DNA of 64,000 nucleotides, from contig NZ_CANKXK010000006.1 in the NCBI RefSeq assembly GCF_947487605.1, forward strand, positions 62,001 through 126,000. The letters are read 5' to 3'. The stretch comes from an uncultured Algibacter sp. GTDB lineage: Bacteria; Bacteroidota; Bacteroidia; Flavobacteriales; Flavobacteriaceae. The number at the start of each line of letters is the position of its first letter. Within the stretch, counting starts at the first letter, position 1. The notes beneath the pieces are model-generated. The model ran no database searches. It saw only the letters and a program-made list of their open reading frames with translations, and was not told where the DNA came from. Position numbers and translations under genes: made by a program. Below, piece after piece: positions 27,912 to 36,570 of the stretch.

Positions 27912-28112
27912 AAAATTACTTATCAATACAAACATAAAATAATTAATCCGAAAAGTTATGCGGTAAAGCCATAATAATTTGCATTAAAATTCTTATAATA
28001 TTATAAATAAATAAAATATTATTTCTACATAGTTTTAAGCAATAATTTTAAATCATATGAAGAGTTTAAGAATTTTATTCGTAATTTCATTTTTCTTTAA
28101 CTAACCCGTATT

Positions 28113-29312
28113 ATGTCTAAATCGTTATCCCCTTTTACGAAACAACAGTTACTCCCACAAGAAGAGAAATTAGAAATATTAAAAAACAAAGGAGAGCTTT
28201 TTATTGGAATCCCAAAAGAGACAGATTATCAAGAAAGACGTGTTTGCTTGACTCCTGATGCTGTTTCAGATATTGTTAATAATGGCCATAGGGTTTTATT
28301 AGAATCTGGAGCTGGAGACAGAGCAAGTTTTAGTGATAAAGATTATAGTGAAGCTGGAGCCGAAATATCGAAAGACACCTCAAAAGTATTCGCCTGCCCT
28401 ATGATTCTTAAGGTTGAACCTCCCAGTTTGGAACAAATAAAACTTATAAACCCACAAGCAATACTTATTTCTGCCTTGCAGTTAAAAACACAGAGTAAAA
28501 AGTACTTCGAAGCTTTGGCTTCAAAAAGAATAACTGCATTAGCCTTTGAATTTATTAGAGATGAAGACGGCACTTATCCTGCCGTACGCTCACTGAGTGA
28601 AATTGCAGGCACAGCTTCGGTTTTAATTGCATCGGAGCTTTTATCTGATGATAAACACGGAAACGGCCTAATGTTTGGAAACATTAGTGGTGTTCCTCCA
28701 TTAGAGGTTGTGATATTAGGAGCAGGTACGGTGGGTCAATTTGCAGCAAGAAGCAGCATGGGTCTTGGTGCTAACATTAAAGTGTTTGATAATTCGGTCA
28801 CCAAGCTAAGACGCATACAAAAAAACCTTGGTCGCCCATTATTCACTTCTACTCTTCAACCTAAAAACCTGAGCAAAGCACTTAAACGTTGTGATGTTGT
28901 AATTGGTGCTCTAAGAGGCACAAATCGTTCACCCATTGTAGTTTCAGAAGGCATGGTTGAGCAAATGAAGAAAAGAGCTGTTATAATTGACGTGAGTATT
29001 GATATGGGCGGATGTTTCGAAACAAGTGAAGTGACAACACACAAACAACCTACTTTCATAAAACATGGTGTTATACATTATTGCGTCCCTAATATACCCG
29101 CGAGATATCCTCGTACAGCATCTGTATCAATAAGTAATATTTTTACTCCATATTTACTAAAAATTGCTGAAGATGGTGGTATAGAAAATTCGCTGCGTTT
29201 TGATAGAGGATTAAAAAATGGATTGTATTTTTACCACGGAATTTTAACTAGTAAATCTGTTGGTGAATGGTTCGATTTAAAATATAGCGATGTCAATCTT
29301 CTTATATTTTAA
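28113..29312 (+). CDS. ald: Alanine dehydrogenase
   Basis: A 399-residue NAD-dependent enzyme interconverting alanine and pyruvate plus ammonia. The N-terminal domain has GIPKETDYQERRVCLTPDAV with the catalytic Lys/Arg region and GHRVLLESGAG. The NAD domain has VVILGAGTVGQFAARSSMGLGA. The C-terminal YCVPNIPARYPRTASVSISN block is typical of the AlaDH/PNT family. Length is slightly above the B. subtilis enzyme owing to an N-terminal extension of about 30 residues (SPFTKQQLLPQEEKLEIL), a feature I recall from Bacteroidota. A 17-base-UTR-style ATG start at 28113 is clear. Confidence 0.93.
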   Translation: MSKSLSPFTKQQLLPQEEKLEILKNKGELFIGIPKETDYQERRVCLTPDAVSDIVNNGHRVLLESGAGDRASFSDKDYSEAGAEISKDTSKVFACPMILKVEPPSLEQIKLINPQAILISALQLKTQSKKYFEALASKRITALAFEFIRDEDGTYPAVRSLSEIAGTASVLIASELLSDDKHGNGLMFGNISGVPPLEVVILGAGTVGQFAARSSMGLGANIKVFDNSVTKLRRIQKNLGRPLFTSTLQPKNLSKALKRCDVVIGALRGTNRSPIVVSEGMVEQMKKRAVIIDVSIDMGGCFETSEVTTHKQPTFIKHGVIHYCVPNIPARYPRTASVSISNIFTPYLLKIAEDGGIENSLRFDRGLKNGLYFYHGILTSKSVGEWFDLKYSDVNLLIF

Positions 29313-29351
29313 TTTAACTAAAGTACTAGGTTTTTACTGTATATCTCTTAA

Positions 29352-29702
29352 ATGAAATTAATACAACGCATTGGTTACTATCTGGGTGGTTTTTCAATTG
29401 GCTTAGTTATTTTAGCTTTCTTTCTTAATGGTAAAAAAACATCTTGTAGTTATGGTCCAGAGGCAAGAGTTATGAAAAACATTAATATAAAAAATATTGT
29501 CTACGATATTTCAATTGAACCATCGGACTCTACATTAATAAACCATATACTTAAAACTGGTAATATCAATTTCTCTAAAAGTAATACTAGACAAGAACCT
29601 TGCGGGATTTATTTGCTAGAAAGCAATTATAACAATCAAGAAGTAATGATGACTGTTGAAAATTGTGATAGTATTGCCACCATTAAAAGTTTAAATAAAT
29701 AA
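29352..29702 (+). CDS. Small membrane-anchored protein, unknown function
   Basis: A 116-residue protein with one N-terminal hydrophobic segment (about residues 8-26, IGYYLGGFSIGLVILAFFL), most likely a membrane anchor, followed by a small soluble domain. The domain holds three conserved-looking cysteines (TSCSYGPEARV, EPCGIYLLES, VENCDSI). It is 39 bases after ald on the same strand and may be co-transcribed. I recall similar proteins next to ald in other flavobacteria, possibly annotated DUF4258, but I am not sure of the family. Confidence 0.75.
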   Translation: MKLIQRIGYYLGGFSIGLVILAFFLNGKKTSCSYGPEARVMKNINIKNIVYDISIEPSDSTLINHILKTGNINFSKSNTRQEPCGIYLLESNYNNQEVMMTVENCDSIATIKSLNK

Positions 29703-29709
29703 CTGAGTT

Positions 29710-30891
29710 TTAATTATCCGCTAATTTTCTGCGCTTTCTCTCCTTGCTTATTAAACTAAGTTCTCTTCCTGTTTGTCCTGCAACAGAAGTGTTTTCTTCT
29801 GCTCGTCTAATTAAATAAGGCATCACATCTTTAACTGGACCAAAGGGAATATATTTTGCTACGTTGTATCCTTTATTTGCCAAGTTAAAACTAATATGAT
29901 CGCTCATACCGTATAATTGACCAAACCAAACACGCTCGTCACCATTATTAATGCCTTTCTCTTCCATCAGTCTCATTATTAAATAAGAGCTATCTTCATT
30001 ATGAGTTCCAGCAAACATAGACATGTCATGAATATTATTCAACATATAACTAGTTGCTGAATCAAAATTAATATCTGTAGCAGTTTTATGTATGCAAATA
30101 GGTGATTTATAATTTTTTTCTTTGGCTCGTTCATTTTCTTTTTCCATATAAGCACCTCGCACCAATTTATAACCTAAATAATAACCATCTTTTTTAGCCA
30201 GAGCATGTTGTTCTTTTAAAAATTCCAGCCTATCATGCCTATACATTTGCAAAGTATTATAAACTATTGGTTTTTCGGTGTTATACCGTTTCATCATTTC
30301 GGTAACCAATTGGTCAGCGGCATCTTGCATCCAGCTTTCTTCAGCATCAATTAAAACAGCTACATCGTAAGCTTTTGCTTTTTTACATACAGCATCAAAT
30401 CTTTTAACTACATTATTCCATTCTGTAGTTTCTTTTTCATTGAGAGCTTCTCCACTACCCACTTTTTCATATAAAGAAAAACGTCCGAATCCTGTAGGTT
30501 TAAATACCGCAATTGGAATAGCATCTCGTTCTTTAGCAAATTCAATAATCTTAAGAATCGTATTCATCGCGGAATCAAATTCTGCTTCACTTTCTTTTCC
30601 TTCTACCGAATAATCTAGTACAGAGCTAACTCCTTTTGCATACATTTTATCTATTACAGGAATACAATCATCTTCATTAACACCACCGCAAAAATGATCG
30701 AAAACAGTTGATCTAATTAAACCTTCAATAGGCAAATTAGCTTTAATAGCAAAGTTTGTCGCAGCAGTTCCAATTCTAACCAATGGTTGAATTGATATCA
30801 TTTTGAACAAGAAATAAGCACGATCAAGATCAGAATCGTTTTTTAGAGCAAAAGCTATTTCTGTGTTATCAAAAATTGGATTAGTAACCAT
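29710..30891 (-). CDS. Proline dehydrogenase family protein
   Basis: A 393-residue monofunctional FAD-dependent proline dehydrogenase, oxidising proline to pyrroline-5-carboxylate. The (beta/alpha)8 barrel motifs include LVRGAYMEKENERAKE (flavin/substrate binding), GTHNEDSSYLIMRLM, WFGQLYGMSDHISF and the C-terminal YIPFGPVKDVMPYLIRRAEEN with the substrate-binding Arg pair. There is no aldehyde dehydrogenase domain, so P5C oxidation is by a separate enzyme not in this window. It is convergent with the small membrane protein, 7 bases apart, and divergent from aroB. An exact -7 motif (CAAATATA at 30910-30917 on the plus strand) lies upstream. Confidence 0.93.
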   Translation of the reverse strand: MVTNPIFDNTEIAFALKNDSDLDRAYFLFKMISIQPLVRIGTAATNFAIKANLPIEGLIRSTVFDHFCGGVNEDDCIPVIDKMYAKGVSSVLDYSVEGKESEAEFDSAMNTILKIIEFAKERDAIPIAVFKPTGFGRFSLYEKVGSGEALNEKETTEWNNVVKRFDAVCKKAKAYDVAVLIDAEESWMQDAADQLVTEMMKRYNTEKPIVYNTLQMYRHDRLEFLKEQHALAKKDGYYLGYKLVRGAYMEKENERAKEKNYKSPICIHKTATDINFDSATSYMLNNIHDMSMFAGTHNEDSSYLIMRLMEEKGINNGDERVWFGQLYGMSDHISFNLANKGYNVAKYIPFGPVKDVMPYLIRRAEENTSVAGQTGRELSLISKERKRRKLADN

Positions 30892-30986
30892 TCAATTTAA
30901 AAATTTAAACAAATATAATTATCGCAGAGCTATATTTTTATATAAAAACTCCTTAATTTCACACACTCAAAAAAAGGTATTTATTT

Positions 30987-32054
30987 ATGGATTCTATAGT
31001 AGCAAATAACTCTACAATTCATTTTAACGAACAATCTTATTCTGCTTTGAATGAGCATGTTACTGAAGGTAATTTTTCTAAAATATTTGTTTTAGTAGAC
31101 AGCAATACACATACATTCTGCTTGCCTCGTTTTCTTAAAAAACTGGAAACTACTGTTTCTATTGAAATTATCGAAATTGAAGCAGGAGAAATTCATAAAA
31201 CTATTGACACCTGTGTTGGTGTCTGGAATGCACTTTCTGATTTGGATGCAGACAGAAAAAGTTTAATGATAAATTTAGGAGGTGGCGTAGTTACCGATTT
31301 AGGTGGTTTTGTAGCTTGCACCTTTAAAAGAGGTATTTCTTATATAAATATTCCAACAACTTTATTATCTATGGTAGATGCCTCTGTTGGAGGTAAAACA
31401 GGTGTTGATTTAGGCCATTTAAAAAATCAAATTGGAGTCATAAGCTCTCCAGAGATTATTATTATTGACACAAACTACCTAGACACCCTACCCCAAAACC
31501 AAATGCGATCGGGTTTAGCAGAAATGTTAAAACATGGCTTAATAAATGGTGAAAATTATTGGAATAAATTTAAAAATTTGAGTGACTTAAATCTTCAAGA
31601 TTTAGATCAATTGATTTATGAATCTATTTTAATTAAAAAACATGTTGTAGATACAGATCCGTATGAACAAAATTTAAGAAAAACTCTAAATTATGGTCAC
31701 ACACTTGGTCATGCTATCGAGTCTTATTTTTTGAGTCATCCTGAGAAAATCGATTTATTACATGGTGAAGCTATAGCTATCGGGATGATTCTTGCGTCAT
31801 ATATATCGACTAAGCTTACAGGCTTTTCTGAATCTGTAAACGATGAGATAAAGACTTTATTTAAAAGCTTCTATGGTCATGTAGATATAGCTAAAACTGA
31901 GTATGCAGCTATTATTGAATTACTAAAGTATGATAAAAAAAATGAGCATGGAAATATTAATTTCGTTCTTTTAGAAGCCATTGGTAATCCTAAAATTAAT
32001 TGTTTGGTAGCTGACGATATTATAATAGATGCCTTTGAATACTACAATTCTTAG
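30987..32054 (+). CDS. aroB: 3-dehydroquinate synthase
   Basis: A 355-residue NAD- and zinc-dependent enzyme converting DAHP to 3-dehydroquinate, the second step of the shikimate pathway. Signatures are LGGGVVTDLGGFVACTFKRG (NAD binding), PTTLLSMVDASVGGKTGVDL, GLAEMLKHGLI and the zinc ligand block LNYGHTLGHAIE, plus HGEAIAIGM. Length is normal for the family. It stands alone among shikimate genes here; a short downstream gene follows at 74 bases. Confidence 0.96.
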   Translation: MDSIVANNSTIHFNEQSYSALNEHVTEGNFSKIFVLVDSNTHTFCLPRFLKKLETTVSIEIIEIEAGEIHKTIDTCVGVWNALSDLDADRKSLMINLGGGVVTDLGGFVACTFKRGISYINIPTTLLSMVDASVGGKTGVDLGHLKNQIGVISSPEIIIIDTNYLDTLPQNQMRSGLAEMLKHGLINGENYWNKFKNLSDLNLQDLDQLIYESILIKKHVVDTDPYEQNLRKTLNYGHTLGHAIESYFLSHPEKIDLLHGEAIAIGMILASYISTKLTGFSESVNDEIKTLFKSFYGHVDIAKTEYAAIIELLKYDKKNEHGNINFVLLEAIGNPKINCLVADDIIIDAFEYYNS

Positions 32055-32128
32055 AATCTATTAATTTTTTTTGTATTTTTATAATGCTTGTCTATTGAAA
32101 TTATTTATATCAATCAAAACATTTTGAT

Positions 32129-32419
32129 ATGAAACGACTTATAGTTGATTATAAAAAACTCACGCCTAATCTATTAAAAAGGCTGACTGAAAAATTTCCT
32201 GATGGCTATGGAGATGACGATATTATTACTTTCGACGACCATCACAATCAAACCATAGAGGCTGTAGAGGTAAAAACAGATGATGCCATTTATCTAGTTA
32301 AAGTAAATAGTAAACTGCACTATACAATGACTAATTTTGATAGCGACAATTTTGCAGTCAATGACCTAGGTAATGTTATAGTAGAAACAGACGATATTGA
32401 AAATAAAAAAGAAGAATAA
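32129..32419 (+). CDS. Small acidic protein, conserved in flavobacteria, unknown function
   Basis: A 96-residue acidic protein (MKRLIVDYKKLTPNLLKRL start; acidic tail VETDDIENKKEE) with no signal, membrane segment or catalytic motif. A central block FPDGYGDDDIITFDDHHNQ may bind a cation, but that is a guess. Homologues in flavobacteria, as I recall, are sometimes named DNA primase without any primase motif, so I do not use that name. It follows aroB by 74 bases in the same direction. Confidence 0.7.
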   Translation: MKRLIVDYKKLTPNLLKRLTEKFPDGYGDDDIITFDDHHNQTIEAVEVKTDDAIYLVKVNSKLHYTMTNFDSDNFAVNDLGNVIVETDDIENKKEE

Positions 32420-32449
32420 AAAGAGTCTTTTTTACTATCTAATATTGCC

Positions 32450-32932
32450 TTAATTCATTTCATTAAAAATAGAATGCATTAAACGTTTTTTGTCGTTAAT
32501 ACTTTCTTCAAGAGATATCATGGTTTCTGTTCTATATACGCCTTCAATATCATCTAACCTAAATATCACTTCTTTCGCATGCTCTGTACTTCTAGCACGA
32601 ATTTTACAGAAAATATTAAATTTCCCCGTAGTTATATGAGCTACAGTAACAAAAGCAATTTCATTAATTCGCTCAAGCACAAACTTAGTTTGTGATGTAT
32701 TGTTAAGATAAACACCAACATAAGCAATGAATGAATATCCTAATTTTTTATAATCTAAAGTTAAAGAAGAACCTCTAATAATTCCAGCTTCTTCCATTTT
32801 TTTTACACGAACATGCACAGTTCCTGCCGATATAAGTAACTTTTTTGCAATATCTGTAAATGGAATTCTTGTATTGTCAATTAACATATCAAGAATTTGG
32901 TGGTCGATTTCGTCTAATTTAATTTTCCCCAT
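32450..32932 (-). CDS. Lrp/AsnC family transcriptional regulator
   Basis: A 160-residue regulator of the feast/famine family. The N-terminal winged HTH spans about residues 6-55 (LDEIDHQILDMLIDNTRIPF, then TDIAKKLLISAGTVHVRVKKM with the recognition helix). The C-terminal RAM (effector-binding) domain follows, with FVTVAHITTGKFNIFCKI. Length and layout are typical. Target genes cannot be read from the sequence; amino-acid metabolism genes (ald, proline dehydrogenase) lie within 4 kb but on other transcripts. Confidence 0.92.
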   Translation of the reverse strand: MGKIKLDEIDHQILDMLIDNTRIPFTDIAKKLLISAGTVHVRVKKMEEAGIIRGSSLTLDYKKLGYSFIAYVGVYLNNTSQTKFVLERINEIAFVTVAHITTGKFNIFCKIRARSTEHAKEVIFRLDDIEGVYRTETMISLEESINDKKRLMHSIFNEMN

Positions 32933-33002
32933 AATTAACTATTCTTAAATAAAAATCAAAATTAATACATTTTTATTAATAATTATGCATTATAGGTGCA
33001 TT

Positions 33003-34154
33003 TTATTTCAGAAATAATGCGATTCTATCATTATTTACTATTACGAAAACGTTTTCGTTATCAACTTCTAAAGGCTTCCCATTTTCATTGAGCACTACAT
33101 TTTGTTTAGCATCATACTCTTTATGCCCAAAAAATGAAGATAAATCTGCAATCTTTTCGACCTTTGGATGAAATTCTAACTTTTCTTCTACTAATCTTTC
33201 TTGATACATTATCCCTATATCATTTGAACCAAAGGGCTTTCCATTTTTAGTATTCCTAATAATAATATCATAAAATAATTTCTCATTTTGTGGAATATCT
33301 AAATACGGTTCATATTTAATACCATCTATATCATTTTGTGCGATATAATCTAAAGAACTCATTAAAGCATAATATATGTATGACCTCGTTTCTTCCCGAG
33401 CATAGTCATTAAAATAATGTCCAGCTTCAAATAAAATAGTTGGGATGTTTTTACTTTGAAAAGTATCTCCAACGCAATTCAAATTAAAGGCATCATCATA
33501 AACACCTACTTGTTCTGGTATTTCATTTTGCAAGAACTTATTCATAGTTGCAATTATTTCCATCGCTATTTTTCTATTATCTGTAATGGTGCATGCTTCG
33601 TCTTGAGCTGGAGCCAAAAACGATACTGTAGCTGGTTTATTTTTGCTGCCAGCACTAAAAATAGTACGTTGACCATGTAAGTTATAGCAGAAATGTGGTT
33701 TAAAACTATTAAATACGTCAAGTAAAACCTTGCTCTCAGGCTGAGATAATACTTGAGCATCTCTATTTAAATCAATTTTGTTTGCATTTACTCTGGTATA
33801 AGCTTTTGCACCATCTGGATTTAATATTGGAATTATATATATGCAGCAAGACTCCAAAATATGCTTTGTATTCTCTTTAGAATATATAAAAGTATTTAAA
33901 AGATCGAAAACAGCTTTGGTTGTAGTTGACTCGTTTCCGTGCATTTGAGACCACATCAAAATTCTTTTTGAACCAGTTCCAATTTTTAAACCATGAATTT
34001 GTTCTCCTAATACAGACTTTCCAACAGTTTCAACTTGCACCTGTTTTGCAATTTTTTCTAAAATTGGTGCAATGTGATTATTGGTGATGTATCTATGAAA
34101 TAAGCTAATTTCTTTGTGCTCTATATAGAGCTTTTTAATCTCTTCAATTTCCAT
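33003..34154 (-). CDS. M14-family zinc carboxypeptidase
   Basis: A 383-residue metallocarboxypeptidase-like protein. The zinc ligands are in MWSQMHGNESTTTKAVFDLL (HxxE) and a later FCYNLHGQRTIF histidine; the catalytic glutamate is in TILFEAGHYFND. IPILNPDGAKAYTRVNAN with the substrate-binding Arg and DLNRDAQ are also typical of M14. There is no signal peptide, so it probably acts in the cytoplasm, perhaps on peptides or peptidoglycan fragments; the substrate is unknown. An exact -7 motif for the minus strand lies at 34172-34179. It is divergent from the XRE gene. Confidence 0.9.
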   Translation of the reverse strand: MEIEEIKKLYIEHKEISLFHRYITNNHIAPILEKIAKQVQVETVGKSVLGEQIHGLKIGTGSKRILMWSQMHGNESTTTKAVFDLLNTFIYSKENTKHILESCCIYIIPILNPDGAKAYTRVNANKIDLNRDAQVLSQPESKVLLDVFNSFKPHFCYNLHGQRTIFSAGSKNKPATVSFLAPAQDEACTITDNRKIAMEIIATMNKFLQNEIPEQVGVYDDAFNLNCVGDTFQSKNIPTILFEAGHYFNDYAREETRSYIYYALMSSLDYIAQNDIDGIKYEPYLDIPQNEKLFYDIIIRNTKNGKPFGSNDIGIMYQERLVEEKLEFHPKVEKIADLSSFFGHKEYDAKQNVVLNENGKPLEVDNENVFVIVNNDRIALFLK

Positions 34155-34196
34155 TCAAAAATAATATGACACAAAAGTAAACATTTAACAATTTAC

Positions 34197-34235
34197 ATTT
34201 GTAAACAATAAAAAAGACTTATTTGTTTACAATAA
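34197..34235. promoter_or_regulatory. Paired inverted operator-like sites
   Basis: TTGTAAACAA (34199-34208) and TTGTTTACAA (34223-34232) are exact reverse complements, each within an ATTTGTNNACAATAA context, and their centres are 24 bases apart. They lie in the 282-base divergent spacer between the M14 gene and the XRE regulator, so they may be binding sites of that regulator. The rest of the spacer is very AT-rich with no gene. Confidence 0.4.
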
Positions 34236-34397
34236 TAACCAAACAAAAGGATCGAATAACAACAAAAACACGTCAACACGTAAATCAATATATAAATATC
34301 ATATTATCACTAATATAAGGTATATTATATAAAGTTATGTTTTAATTAAAATAACAAATAACAATCATTTTTAACAATAATTAATCATATATATTGT

Positions 34398-34405
34398 TAC
34401 ATTTG
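34398..34405 (+). promoter_or_regulatory. Candidate -7 promoter element for the XRE gene
   Basis: TACATTTG is an exact match to TAnnTTTG, 32 bases before the XRE start codon. No clear -33 TTTG is visible. Confidence 0.4.
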
Positions 34406-34436
34406 TATATTAAAAACAGATTAGCTGCAATTCACA

Positions 34437-34799
34437 ATGATAAACAACGAAGCGTTCGCGAAAAGACTACAAAAAGTAATAGATTATTATGGCGAATCCG
34501 CCTCTTCTTTTGCAACTAAAATTGGTGTGCAACGATCAAGTATATCGCATATTTTATCTGGTAGAAATAAGCCCAGTTTGGAATTCGTTTTAAAAGTTCT
34601 CTCCTCTTTTCCAGAGGTCGAACTCTATTGGCTGTTAAATGGCAAAGGGGAATTCCCGAGTAGCATCGATAATTCTCCAAAAGAAATTTTTAAGGAAGTA
34701 ATAAAAGAAATAAAGCCAGTTAAAAATACATCTAACAAATCTATTGAACGTATTGTTGTTTTTTATTCTGACGGAAGTTTCAAAAGCTATCAAAATTAA
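34437..34799 (+). CDS. XRE-family helix-turn-helix regulator
   Basis: A 120-residue protein whose first about 65 residues form a Cro/C1-type HTH: ASSFATKIGVQRSSISHILSGR with the second helix and recognition helix, followed by NKPSLEFVLKVLSSFPEVEL. The C-terminal part (EVIKEIKPVKNTSNKSIERI ... FYSDGSFKSYQN) is short and of no recognisable fold. It stands alone, divergent from an M14 peptidase gene and close upstream of a lipoprotein gene. It could autoregulate through the paired sites at 34.2 kb, which is an inference. Confidence 0.88.
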   Translation: MINNEAFAKRLQKVIDYYGESASSFATKIGVQRSSISHILSGRNKPSLEFVLKVLSSFPEVELYWLLNGKGEFPSSIDNSPKEIFKEVIKEIKPVKNTSNKSIERIVVFYSDGSFKSYQN

Positions 34800-34812
34800 C
34801 AAGAATCTTCGT

Positions 34813-34820
34813 TAACTTTG
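34813..34820 (+). promoter_or_regulatory. Candidate -7 promoter element for the lipoprotein gene
   Basis: TAACTTTG matches TAnnTTTG exactly, 20 bases before the ATG at 34840. It lies right after the XRE stop codon, so the lipoprotein gene may have its own promoter. Confidence 0.4.
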
Positions 34821-34839
34821 CCTAATAAATGAAAATACT

Positions 34840-35208
34840 ATGCGATTTTTAATATTTATTCTTGCAATAAGTCTAACAAGTTGTTATCAAATAGAAAGAA
34901 ATTGTAAAGATTACAGAACAGGCGAGTTTTACAGTGAAGTAACTATTGAAAACAAGGTTTATAAGTCCACGTTTAAGCGCACTGAATCAATTCAAGTTGA
35001 ATTGTACAATAACAACATAGACTCCTCTGAGATAAGATGGATAAACGACTGTGAAGCCGTTTTTAAAACTATTAACCCTAAGAATATGGCCGAAAGGAAA
35101 GATATACATCTTAAAATGCTAACTACCACAGACTCTTCATACACTTTCGAATATTCTTATGTTGGAGAAACAAAAAAACAAAAAGGAGTTGCTTTTAAAA
35201 CAAATTAG
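34840..35208 (+). CDS. Small lipoprotein, conserved in flavobacteria
   Basis: A 122-residue protein with a lipoprotein signal peptide: MRFLIFILAISLTSCYQIER has a hydrophobic core and an LTSC lipobox, making Cys15 the lipidated residue. The mature domain (residues 20-122) is probably a small beta-rich domain (RTGEFYSEVTIENK, DSSEIRWINDCEAVFK, SYTFEYSYVGETKKQKG). Relatives are sometimes mis-annotated as DNA topoisomerase IV, which nothing here supports. Its 3' end overlaps the end of the convergent gene by four bases. Confidence 0.8.
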   Translation: MRFLIFILAISLTSCYQIERNCKDYRTGEFYSEVTIENKVYKSTFKRTESIQVELYNNNIDSSEIRWINDCEAVFKTINPKNMAERKDIHLKMLTTTDSSYTFEYSYVGETKKQKGVAFKTN

Positions 35209-35705
35209 TAAAACGGGTACAAAAACGACTCAACTAAGCTAAACTTAACCTCATTATCTTTAGTTATTTCATAGGTTAAAAAAATTTCTCCCCAATACTC
35301 CCCATCTGAAAAATCTGCAATAATCCATTTATGATTTAGCATTTTAACGGTGTTAATCATCATTTTCCTGCCTTCGCTTGCGGCATATGGCACAATGGGA
35401 TGGGCGCCTTTAACTTCGTTTAATTTATATAATTCGTCTTTAATAATTGGTATTAACTCATCAACTTTATAACCATCACTCTCAAAATAGGATAGTGCAT
35501 CTTCGTTTCTTTCTAAATTAAAATGATATAATTTGGAAATTTCATCTTTTAGTGATGCTATAGAATCTTGCTGTGTATCAGATTTTAAAATTAGCTTATC
35601 CATTTTACCATTTAAATCTTCAAATACACGCTTTGCATTTACATACTGAAATAATGCTAATAATGCGGCGAAAATAAATAGGTATAAAAATATACGTTGT
35701 TTCAT
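35205..35705 (-). CDS. Single-pass membrane protein with coiled coil, unknown function
   Basis: A 166-residue protein with an N-terminal transmembrane or uncleaved signal segment (about 4-22, IFLYLFIFAALLALFQYV), a short predicted coiled coil (about 28-60, DLNGKMDKLILKSDTQQDS), then a globular domain ending in DGEYWGEIFLTYEIT. I recall relatives annotated only as hypothetical or hydrolase; no catalytic motif is visible. Ten bases separate it from the upstream MBL-fold gene on the same strand, suggesting co-transcription. Confidence 0.75.
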   Translation of the reverse strand: MKQRIFLYLFIFAALLALFQYVNAKRVFEDLNGKMDKLILKSDTQQDSIASLKDEISKLYHFNLERNEDALSYFESDGYKVDELIPIIKDELYKLNEVKGAHPIVPYAASEGRKMMINTVKMLNHKWIIADFSDGEYWGEIFLTYEITKDNEVKFSLVESFLYPFY

Positions 35706-35715
35706 TTATTAAAAT

Positions 35716-36477
35716 TTAAATTTTTAGTTCTAGTCCATCATAGGCTAGATAAACATTTTTAGGTAAACTTTGTTGTACTTCTTCATGGAAACCCAACAAA
35801 TGACTAATATGTGTAATATAAGCCTTTTTAGGAGATACTCTTGTTATAAATTCTAAGGCTTCTTCGAGGTTAAAATGAGATTCGTGTGGCGTAATTCGTA
35901 ATGCATTCACCACTAAAACCTTTACGTTCTTAATTTTTTCTACTTCTTTATCTGTAACGGTTTTCATGTCAGTTAAATAAGCAAAATCATTAAATTTGAA
36001 TCCAAAAACCTGTAATTCACTATGCAAACCATTAACTGGAATCACTTCTAAATTTTTCAATTTAAATGGTTTATTCTTTATTTTATTAGCAATAACACTG
36101 GGTGCGCCTGGGTACTTATTCTTAGTAGCAAAAATATAATCAAATCTCTTTTTTAAGGCTTTTAAAACCCGTTTGTGTGCATAAATTGGAATATCCCCTT
36201 GTCTGAAATAAAACGGTCTTATATCATCTAACCCTAGAACATGATCGGAATGTTCATGTGTAAACAAAACCCCATCTATTTTATTACAATTAGCTCTTAG
36301 CATTTGATATCGAAAATCGGGACCACAATCTACAACGTAGGCGTAGCTATTCCATTCAACAAGAACAGAAACTCGCAATCTTTTATCCTTAGAATCCTTG
36401 CTTAAACAAACTGGGTGCGTACTTCCTATAACAGGAATACCTTGAGATGTGCCAGTGCCGAGAAAGGTGATTTTCAA
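35716..36477 (-). CDS. MBL-fold metallo-hydrolase (PhnP-like)
   Basis: A 253-residue metallo-beta-lactamase-fold enzyme. The N-terminus MKITFLGTGTSQGIPVIG is typical of the PhnP/RNase Z-like group. The HxHxDH metal motif is THEHSDH (about 78-84), followed by a GLDDIRPF segment; further ligands are in LTDMKTV and ITHISH near the C-terminus. PhnP relatives are phosphodiesterases, but substrate and pathway here are unknown and no phn genes are nearby. Divergent from the 491-aa gene. Confidence 0.9.
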   Translation of the reverse strand: MKITFLGTGTSQGIPVIGSTHPVCLSKDSKDKRLRVSVLVEWNSYAYVVDCGPDFRYQMLRANCNKIDGVLFTHEHSDHVLGLDDIRPFYFRQGDIPIYAHKRVLKALKKRFDYIFATKNKYPGAPSVIANKIKNKPFKLKNLEVIPVNGLHSELQVFGFKFNDFAYLTDMKTVTDKEVEKIKNVKVLVVNALRITPHESHFNLEEALEFITRVSPKKAYITHISHLLGFHEEVQQSLPKNVYLAYDGLELKI

Positions 36478-36512
36478 TTAGATTAAGTTTTACACAAAAA
36501 TAAGTTTATTTT

Positions 36513-36542
36513 TTTGTTTGATATACTTTTATGATACCTTTG
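36513..36542 (+). promoter_or_regulatory. Promoter of the 491-aa gene
   Basis: TTTG (36513-36516) is followed after 18 bases by TACCTTTG (36535-36542), an exact match to both Bacteroidota sigma elements with near-normal spacing. It gives a leader of about 20 bases before the ATG at 36571. Confidence 0.6.
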
Positions 36543-36570
36543 TAATTACAAGATATAACCTATTATTGAT

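Noticed and set aside
28057-28104. A 15-codon frame (MKSLRILFVISFFFN) just before ald that looks like a signal peptide.
   Set aside because: Too short, no downstream continuation and no known leader role; more likely a chance or remnant.
32129-32419. Naming the 96-residue acidic protein DNA primase.
   Set aside because: No zinc finger or TOPRIM domain; far too short.
34840-35208. Naming the small lipoprotein DNA topoisomerase IV, as relatives are.
   Set aside because: No topoisomerase domain; a lipobox and a small exported domain are seen instead.
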